Source: Oscheius sp. JU75
Lineage: Eukaryota > Nematoda > Chromadorea > Rhabditida > Rhabditidae
NCBI GenBank assembly: GCA_037178855.1
Contig: JASJZC010000006.1
Location: 9,838,501-9,902,500 of the forward strand
Length of the DNA stretch: 64,000 bases
Direction of reading: 5' to 3'
The notes under the pieces are model-generated. The model did no database searches. It was not told the DNA's origin and saw nothing but the letters and a program-made list of their open reading frames with translations. Shown here in pieces: positions 56,275 to 64,000 of this stretch. The translations under genes and the position numbers were made by a program. Position 1 is the stretch's first letter; every line of letters begins with the position of its first letter.

Positions 56275-59200
56275 TCATGGCTGTCCAGCAAAGTTCGGGT
56301 TGACCACTTCGAGATCTCCAGTTGCTGCCAGACCGGGGCATTCGTAGCTGAAATTCCGATATTTTGCCATAAGAATCCGACATTCCCGCCCGTACTGTCT
56401 CACAAGGGAAATATCTGAGATGGTACGGGCGAGACAGCAACGTTGTAATTTCGCCCGTCTTCTGAGCCGTTTTTCTAGGTCAAGCCATGATTTTTCGACT
56501 TTGAAATGTTCTACAAAGTTGTAGCCCTTGTTCTCTTTCACAACTCTGCAGAACATCGTTAGACTAAAAAAATGTCATCTTCGACCTGAAATCCGAGTTG
56601 CCGCAACTGCACATTCACACTGCTTCTACAGCATCATAAAAAGAGCAGGAAACTTACACACTGAAGTTGTTCTCATCATCCACGCCGTCGTCTTCTCCCT
56701 CGGACTCGACCATTCCTGGAGCATCGTCTCCGCAGATGATCTTCTGCTTAGCTTGCTGGTAGTGATGGAGCTGGGCCTTGTAGGCCAGCGTCTCATCTCC
56801 CTTGTCTCCCTTCTTGCCCTTCTTGAACCCGGGTCCGGTTCCAGCATAAGGAGCATACTCGCTGTCATCGGGGGTGTCTCTTCTACGCCGCATGTACATT
56901 CCACCTCCAATGACCGTTCCGACAATTCCAACACTCATCACGCATCCGACAGCTGAAACTGGTGTTTTGAACAACATCTGGGCACATGATGAGAGGGCTC
57001 TATTTTCCCGGAAAGTGTCACATTATGATGTCAGACTAATCGGAGCGGATAATTCGCCCAAAGAGGCTCCTAATCGGATTCTAGACACTCTTCTTCGAGA
57101 GACCATGGGGAAATGGGAATTCTGAGCGGTGGCCTCTTTTCATGGCTTCTTCTCAATATTGACATGTAAAATATTGTTCACTGAGAGCTCAAGACCTATG
57201 ATCCTACTCTGGTAGCTCAAGATAAGAGGCTGACAGGTTGAAGAAAATAGAGAGTTGACAGCCCAAATTGAGAGGGCAAGTTGGAATGAATATGACAGAG
57301 ACAGAGATAGAGACACATACAGAGGCAATACATCTAATGCTGAGATTGACAAAAACAGGAGAAGATGATAGACATAATGACAGGGGAGGGAACCTTCGCA
57401 TGGACATATAGAAACGGACGATGTTGACAGTGACGTGTGGTGCCTGACAGGAACTACTGGGGAGAGAAAAATTAACGTCTATGTCAGAGACAGAAGCCAG
57501 AAATGTCCCAATAGACAGATGGGCAGTAGATCTTCCAAAAAAACATCTTCAGAACTGTTAGAGCCTCGTTCAAAAGAATATGAGAAAGGCGCGAAGATAT
57601 GAATTGCTCATGTTGTTTGAGTCAACATGCTCACAGCCCAAAGTGACATCACTGCTCGCGCGCCAAATCAATTAGCCTCTCTCTCTCTTTTTGACATTGC
57701 CCTTCGAACTGACCTAGCAAGAAAAGATTGCTTCCGTAGGCTTGACCATTGGACTGAACAACAACTGGCTCGACCAGACGTCGCTTGGTCTTCTGGGCTT
57801 CTGGCTCGACGAAGGAGACAAACTCATTCTGCCCTTTCTTCTGGGCGACGACTGGCTGCGCCTCGACTGTCTCACTCTTGGCTAATGGGACCTCTTCTTT
57901 GACTTGAGCGGGGGCCGAACGTTCCTAGAAAAGAGAGGTATATGAAGAGGGAATAAGAGATCCGAGCACCTGCTTGCTGGAAACGGAATCGTCCGTCAGG
58001 CGATCGTCGATCTGTGGCTCCTTCTGGAGATCAATTTCCAAGTCCTCCGGGAGCGGGAAGTCTGAAATTATTATTTTCTGAGGATCCTGGGATAAGTCTT
58101 TAAATGACCTTGGATCTACTAGAGAGATCAAGAGGACCCGAGGTAGGAGGATATTAGAGGATGAGGATGATGACGTTAGTCATCCTGTCATATTGGAGCA
58201 TTCAGCTGGAAAACTCGGGGCTGAATTATGAGTGTGTTTTGCGTCAAAAAATAGAGAGAGAATAAGTGCCATCAAACTATGGCCTCTAGAGGCCAAATCC
58301 TGGTATTTTTACGCGTAATAAGGTTTGCTAAAGTACCGTAACCAGCGCGGGTTCGAGGAGATATGTTGGCATTGGTTACTCAGTCGAGCAGCATAGTTTA
58401 TGAAAGAAGGGAAGACCTGTGGCTCCGCACCCTTAAAAACCCCTAGAAATTGAAAAGCAAAAAGTTTTGTCTCGGCAGGAGTCGAACTACCAACCCTTGG
58501 GGACGTGTGAACTGTAAGCGAATGGACAAATAACCACTAGACCACGCTAGACGGCGCATGCGTACCATCTCGGCAAAATCCGCGCATTCTTGATTGAATG
58601 GTGCACTCTCGTCTAGTAATGTGGGTTTGATCCCGGCAGAAGTAGTTTTTCGGATTTTACGTTTCCCGATGTTTTCGATGGCGTCGAACACGCTCGTGGT
58701 CTTGATTTTTCTTCAAAAGACTATTTTGTAAGACTTTCCGCCTCTTTCCCGTCGAAAGTGAGACAGAGATTGAACGGAACAACTTTGACCAACAGTAGCT
58801 CTATATCACCCTATCCTGTTTACCGTATTCCTCTGTCCTGATAGGCATTCCAGAAAAATATCAGTCCTTGCGTGTTCCTCCTCCTCTTCCTCTCGGACTC
58901 ACGCAACTGCATACCTTGGTTATTTGACGAGAGCATACTGGCCTGACGGATGATCTCCTGCATCTGTGGATAGTCCGGCTGTTCCTGCTGCTGGTCCATA
59001 AACTCTTCTGGGAAAGCATTTGCCGATTCCGGCAGATCCTGATATTGCCATGTTTCTGGGACGTATCCGCCCTCCGACACTGAAAACAGATGAACTGTAA
59101 GGTGGTCTCTCTCTGTGGCTGGGAGCTGACTACGTGACTGGGAACAAGGAACTCTGGTGACGCACGGAAGGAGACATGTAATCTTGAGGTCTGGGGGAAA

Positions 59201-59924
59201 TTACCACGCACGGGGATCATACGTCTCTCAGCTAATCAGATGAATTTCAATTGGGGACTTCTCGGAACCACAAAGGTAGTCTAGCTGTCTAGCTGTAGCC
59301 GTTGTGGCTCTTAATCTAAAGGTGCCAATTTGTTTTCTACCTTTCCCTACCTACACCCGCTTTGTTCTGTGGCTCGAAAAGACGCTGACTGAGAGCCGGC
59401 GAATGCAATTAGAAGAGGCTGAGAGAGGCCATGAATCACGAGCCACTTCCTCCTTGCAAACTCTTCCCTAATTGCCAAGGTCAACAAGAACATTCCAAGA
59501 CCCTTGGTGGGGGCATATTGCCCTCTCCGAGGTCCAAAATGAGCTGTTTATTACCTTCTTGGTGGAGCAAGAGTCAAGCTACCATCTGTCATTCTCCTCA
59601 TGAGCGTGACAGAATGGGTGAATGGGCCCTGGAGGCTTGTTTGTGGCTTCCGCCAATAATGTTGCATGTTTTCCCAATAAGCGAGTTAATCAGAGAAATT
59701 AATGGCCCTTTTGGTCTTTGTTGTATAGGGAACTATCTCTGTTGCTCTGTCTCTCTGCTTCTCTGTCTTTCAGTCTTCCTGTCTCTCTCAAACGAACCAC
59801 GCTAAATTGGACATCAATGGACAGTACAGAAGACGACGAACACGATTATGAAAAAAAACAGTCACTTACCTGCGCCGTGGGCAAATTGTGTGGCCAGGAC
59901 GACGAGGGCGACCAAACCCCTCAT
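56275..59924 (-). CDS. NPDC1/CAB-1 homologue (neural single-pass membrane protein)
   Basis: Homologue of vertebrate NPDC1 and C. elegans CAB-1, a neuronal membrane protein of the synaptic vesicle/AEX-3 pathway. Exons 59924 to about 59870 (signal peptide MRGLVALVVLATQFAHGA), about 59080-58915, about 58061-57970, 57925-57714, 56952-56658 and 56347-56275. About 300 residues: a luminal acidic/Gln-rich part (MDQQQEQPDYPQMQEIIRQA, LPEDLEIDLQKEPQ), a TM segment AVGCVMSVGIVGTVIGGGMY followed by RRRR, then the conserved cytoplasmic tail GDKGDETLAYKAQLHHYQQA, NNFSVYECPGLAATGDLEVV and NPNFAGQP. Human NPDC1 has GDETLAYKAQMYHYQH and YECPGLAPTGEMEVRNPLFD. Introns are long (0.7-0.9 kb) and carry repeats, including SINE copy 2. 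The middle exons are less certain than the tail. Confidence 0.88.
56475..56602. repeat. Palindromic dispersed repeat, copy 8
   Basis: GGTCAAGCCATGATTTTTCG ... ATGTTCTACAAAGTTGTAG / CACAACTCTGCAGAACATCG ... AAATGTCATCTTCGACCTGA: both core and outer arms are inverted. Lies in the last intron of the NPDC1 homologue. Confidence 0.75.
58440..58720. repeat. tRNA-derived SINE-like element, copy 2 (intron)
   Basis: AAGTTTTGTCTCGGCAGG, a minus-strand tRNA-like segment, CGTACCATCTCGGCAAAATC, then ACTCTCGTCTAGTAATG, box B-like GGGTTTGATCCC and CCCGATGTTTTCGATGGCGT. Same block order as the 6.1 kb copy. Confidence 0.75.
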
Positions 59925-60657
59925 TCCTGAAGCCCCTATGCGGCGTTGAGGAGGCGGAGCAAGAGAGACGGCCTGAAAAATCAATGGAGCCCCGAGGCGA
60001 AGAGAGAGACTGACGTCAAGAAGAACGGAAGCAATGAGCTGAGTGAGGGAGAGAGCCTTCGACCCTTGCTCGGGAAGGGAGCAATTCTTTTTTACAAGAG
60101 TCGGGGACTCTCTCTGCTTCTCTACAGTAACTCACTTGGTTTCTGGAGATTCAAGGCAGTCTAAGCGTTGAAAGTGCACACAAAAAAGTGACGTCGGATC
60201 TGAAACACTAGTCTACTTGTCATAGTTATATGGGAAAGTAATGCTACCGAGCCCCTGAGGAGTGAGAGAGAGAGACAAAGAGAGAAAAAAAATGAGTGGG
60301 TGAGAGAGACTGAACAACTTGGAGATCAAAAGACAGATTGGCTTCGTTTAGAAGTTTGAAGAGGGTTCATTAACTGGGCGCTGGAGGGGGCAAATATTGA
60401 GATGGGGAGCCTCTTTCGTCGACAACAAACTGAGAAACCTGATTAAGTATACGGCGAGAGAGAGAGAGAGAGAGAACCCTTCTACAAAACAACTTCTAGC
60501 AGGGTCGTTTATGTTTTGGTTTTCTGCGATATCTCAACAATGAACCTGGTAATGGGACAAATATACGGGGAAAAATCAACAGAGAACCCCTGCCTTAGAA
60601 AAAGGAGCTCTGTCTTGACAAAATTTCAGGCCAGATCCTTTCCTCCAAAAAAGCACT

Positions 60658-60717
60658 ATTTTCCCCGTAGACCACTCTCGAAGCTACTTCGTTAGACTCG
60701 TACTACAATAATAATGG
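60658..60717. repeat. Dispersed repeat identical to 52629-52688
   Basis: Same 52-bp block as in paralogue A intron 1, followed by TAATAATGG instead of CGATAATGG. Confidence 0.8.
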
Positions 60718-60907
60718 TCTGAGAGCACCGAACCGACACATGAGATTGAAAGCTGATTTGCATTTATGTTTTAGGCCTAAAGGTGGATTTTCAGGATTAT
60801 ACGGGGGACCCAACGAGGTCGACATGGTCTGGGGGTGACACGGGCGGCTGAGCCCAGTACAAAAATGAAATAACTTTTTCGACTCGAAGAAGTGGTTTTT
60901 CAACAAT

Positions 60908-60967
60908 GGTGCTCTACAAAGTTGTAGATTTTGGTACGCACCCCACAGCTTTGCAAAACATCGAAAA
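60908..60967. repeat. Palindromic dispersed repeat, copy 9
   Basis: GTGCTCTACAAAGTTGTAG ... CCCACAGCTTTGCAAAACATC; arms nearly complementary with about 17 nt between. Confidence 0.7.
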
Positions 60968-62921
60968 GCCGAATAACCATATAAATGACTCCTTTCATGT
61001 ACTGGATCTTACTGTCGCTCTGTCCCTTACCTAGTTCGTCATAGAAAGTCAAAAGCTACCCTAACGGAAAACAGCCAGAGAAGCGAAACTTTGTAGACGG
61101 GATACAAACTTTTTATGACCCTTCAATCGAATTTCTCTTGGAGAGAAAAAAAAAAAAAGGGAAACAACAGGCCAATTAGCGGAGCTGCAAGCATAAAAAA
61201 CAAGGAGGGAAGAGCAGGAACCCCCCTCTTCTTACCTATCCAATTAAAATTTAAAGAAATGCTCCCTTTGATCAAGAGGGATCGATGGGACCATCGGTCG
61301 ATAAACTATCACTTTCACTCTCTCTCCCGGGGCGCAATTCAGCTGTTTTCTGTCGTGTTTGCCCTGAGGGGGCTATTTCACATGGCAATGGAAATATGTT
61401 GTGAACTTCTAGTAAACAGGGCAATACGGTAACCCAGGTACATTTCGCGGAGGCTGGTCAGCAGGCTGTCTGACGTCAAGGAGATAGCAAAACGAGGGAC
61501 GAAATTGCTATTTCTTCTTATCAATAATACCGGGGGAATGTAGGCAGGAAAGCGTCAGGATAGTTGCGGGGAAAACAATCCAGTTCGTCAGAATCGGGAG
61601 GATTAGACACGGGACTTCGACTCACAAAACTGATCTGTGGCTAGCCTTTACTTAAGAACAAATTTCGAAAATAGTTATATTTGTGAGACTGAGTTGGAAA
61701 GAAATTACGGTATCATGGGGTTACTCTCTGTCTCTGTCACTCTCTTAAAGAGCAAAATTTCGAAAACAGTAGTTATTTTGAGGGAGAGGAGGAATGAGAC
61801 AGCGAACAGTGTGACCCGATTCGCCCGACTCGCAGATTACGTGGATCGAGCCGAAAAAATGCTGGGGGAGGTGGGAATGCCGGGCTTATCAAGGCCTGAT
61901 AACACAACCTATAATGCCTGGAATCGTGAAGGGCGGGGGGTGGTGGATAGGGCAAAAATGATGTGAGGACCTGTTTTTCGAAGAAGAAGACAAATTGAAA
62001 TGTTCCCCTCTCCCTCTCTCTTGGAATCTTTCAAGGTGAAAAAGTGATTAATGAGCAGCAGACAGTGGGGGAAAGGAGGAGGAGGGACACAAAGCAACAC
62101 AATCCCATTATGGGATCCATAACGGAAACGGGAGAGACAGGGAGAGAGCTGGACAAACATCTGTTATTCGGAACAATGGAACATAATAGGCGGCAAAGTA
62201 ATCTCGGTGATTCAGCAACCTGAAAATTTAGTTCATTAGCTGGACAACCACTGTTCTCCGGCTCTGAAAAGCATGCCAAGAAGATACACGTAAAGTGGAA
62301 GAAAAGAAAAAGTAGGCTCATCCCGCCAGACAATGATTATGTTAGGAGATCGACCGAGTTTCAAAAATTTATTAGTCCCGCGATGAAGTGCCCGCCAAGA
62401 TTTTTTTTAGCGGCAATTCAAAATGCTTTTTTTTTTTGTGATATGATTTCTTACAATTTTTCAAGCGATTTCCCAGCATTTTTCAACTCAATTACCCTTA
62501 GAAAACTTCATTACTACAAGTGTGACCATGCAGCCAGTCTCTTGAGGCTCGTTATTTCGACTCTTACAGATGAAAAAACTTTTTAACTGTTTGTGTTGGC
62601 GAAAAAAGCGTTCCAGTCTTCATTTACTGCTTTTTCACATTTTTGGACCGATTCAGTCTCTACATTTTCTAATTCCTGATGCAGAAAATAGTGTGATCAC
62701 TGCGGAAAGGTTACATTGCCAAAGGTAGTCCGTTTTCTTTTCAAAATGTTCCGATTAGTCTATTTTGCTTGATCTTGCTCCATGAAACTGACATCAGCTA
62801 CTATTTTATTGTCCCTCCTCCTCCCAACCGTCGGGTCTTGCAACGCTTTATATTTTCTTACAAAAACCCTGCTCTCAGACCTTCTCAAAGTTACATAACC
62901 TTCTTTTTTCCATTTTGGATG

Positions 62922-64000
62922 TCATCGACATCGAGCAGAAGTCGAAACGGGGTCCCAACACTGGTAAATTACTTTTTCTCCTTATAAAATACTAGAATTC
63001 CAGGTAGCGGAGACCTGGACACAGCTAGAAGCCCTAGAATGTACAAATTCGTTGAAGTTGCTCTCGGACGTGCGACAGGTATGTTCAGTTCTTGGTTTTG
63101 ATCAAACAGTTTTCAGATAACCGAGCGGTTTAGGCACAAAACGCAGCTAATCGAGCAGAATGTCGCGGAATCACAAGATGAGATGGTCGAGAAGCTGGAC
63201 TCGCTGAAAAGGTAACATTTTGTGGAATTTTCGCTGGGAAAATTTAGTGTTTTCCCAGATGCAAGCGAGACCTGCTATCCCTGAAAGAGGCTGTAATTCA
63301 ACTGAAACACGATTACTTGACCAGTGCGCAGGAAACTGTCCGTCGATTTCAGGAGGTCAGCCATGTATTCTTTGTAACTTTTTCCGTTTCAGATAGATCC
63401 AGAAATTCTGAAAAAGTTCGAGTCGGTATCAGCAAAGCTGGATCAGCTGCAACGACTCAAATTGGAAAAGGAGGGCCGGGGACTGATCGAGGCGCTGGAG
63501 AAGTGTGCCAGTTTATCCGATCTCGATGACACAATAGCAGCACTGAATGAGGCTCTGGCTCATGAGAGCAAATGTACGAATGTGGGTTGTTTTTTAGCGT
63601 CTAGAAGAGCGAAAATAGCTTTGAAACAATTTGCCAAGGAGTTAGGCTGTCGAGGGGTCAAGGTTGCCTTTTTGAGCTTTGCAATATTCTGCAAAATTGT
63701 AGAACAAAAAATGCTGTGCAGAACATCCCAAAATGAAAAAATGCCACTTTGATTCCGAACTGACTAATTCCTGTTGCGCATCTGACACCTTATAATGATT
63801 TCGCCCGGCCTGAACTTTTCCGATCCAAAGTTCTATGTCTAAGCCAAAGCCCTGTCTGTACCCAAAAGCTCCTCGAGCTTTGTTCCTAGAAAGTCCATTT
63901 TTTTACAGCAGATTGTAAGTGACCACGAATAGGGTACCACGTAAAAATAATGTCGCATGATCTGTCCGAAAAATATTCGTTACCATGCGAACTGCCAATC
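62922..64000 (+). CDS. Coiled-coil protein, probably incomplete at the window edge
   Basis: Not recognised. The start MSSTSSRSRNGVPTL is followed by short exons joined at GT-AG introns: VAETWTQLEALECTNSLKLL, ITERFRHKTQLIEQNVAESQ, CKRDLLSLKEAVIQLKHDYL, and IDPEILKKFESVSAKLDQLQ with RGLIEALEKCASLSDLDDTI (from about 63393). About 180 residues are readable, mostly helical with heptad patterns, as in tethering-complex or kinetochore subunits. After about 63660 the frame enters a GTCAAG/GTTGCC donor and a palindromic repeat, so the gene probably continues beyond 64000; I see no further exon inside the window. Confidence 0.55.
63676..63770. repeat. Palindromic dispersed repeat, copy 10
   Basis: ATATTCTGCAAAATTGTAGA ... 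ATGCTGTGCAGAACATCCC, followed by AAAATGAAAAAATGCCACTTT as at 34.05 kb. Confidence 0.65.

Larger units (their letters stand above)
59925..62921. other. 3-kb intergenic stretch, repeats only
   Basis: Upstream region of the NPDC1 homologue and of the gene at 62.9 kb. It contains GA-rich microsatellites (about 60260-60290, 60450-60473), the second copy of the 52-bp repeat (60658-60717) and a palindromic repeat (60908-60967). A 109-codon plus-strand frame at 61637-61966 has no recognisable content and was not called. Confidence 0.55.

Noticed and set aside
61637..61966. 109-codon plus-strand open frame
   Set aside because: No conserved content and an odd composition; not called.

Overview
The window is eukaryotic and almost certainly nematode. 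It has compact genes with many introns of about 37-45 nt (GT...TTTCAG), splice acceptors placed just upstream of start codons (candidate spliced-leader sites), closely spaced same-strand genes that look like operons, and a typical cuticle collagen. I cannot name the species. I built the gene models by hand by joining reading frames across GT-AG introns; where the product is a conserved family I am confident of most exon joins, less so of first exons.

Layout. 1-1.6 kb: LACTB-like serine beta-lactamase-family gene (-), cut by the window edge. 3.2-8.1 kb: PABIR/FAM122-type PP2A regulator (+), then a soluble fumarate reductase with a secretory leader and a C-terminal HEEL (+). 9.7-12 kb: a small neuropeptide-like precursor and a four-TM protein (+). 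12.1-13.5 kb: cuticle collagen (+). 14.2-17.3 kb: importin alpha (-). 17.9-22.2 kb: syntaxin, an unrecognised coiled-coil protein and elongin C (+, operon-like). 23.5-30.4 kb: TBC1D24/Skywalker-type TBC-TLDc protein (+). 31.5-34.4 kb: MPDU1 and TIM29 (+). 34.6-38.2 kb: TMEM104 transporter (-). 39.4-42.7 kb: ANKRD49 and a DHHC palmitoyltransferase (-, operon-like). 42.9-44.8 kb: PDRG1, TRAPPC4 and LAMTOR4 (+, operon-like). 45.6-46.5 kb: four-TM protein (-). 46.8-48.9 kb: large secreted Pro/Gly/Arg-rich protein (-). 49.4-55.4 kb: three tandem membrane-anchored spermidine-synthase-like methyltransferase paralogues (-). 56.3-59.9 kb: NPDC1/CAB-1 homologue (-). 62.9 kb to the end: a coiled-coil gene, possibly incomplete (+).

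The genes do not form one pathway. Several themes recur: membrane trafficking (syntaxin, TBC-TLDc, TRAPPC4, CAB-1/NPDC1), housekeeping factors grouped in operon-like clusters, and secreted or extracellular products (collagen, Pro-rich protein, neuropeptide).

The non-coding part is rich in dispersed elements: a palindromic family with the core GTTCTGCAAAGTTGTAG / CTACAACTTTGC (ten copies seen), at least two tRNA-derived SINE-like families, and TCTCTGTC-type microsatellites, mostly in introns. The most unusual local structure is an inverted, inactivated copy of the last TMEM104 exon inside an intron of the neighbouring TIM29 gene.
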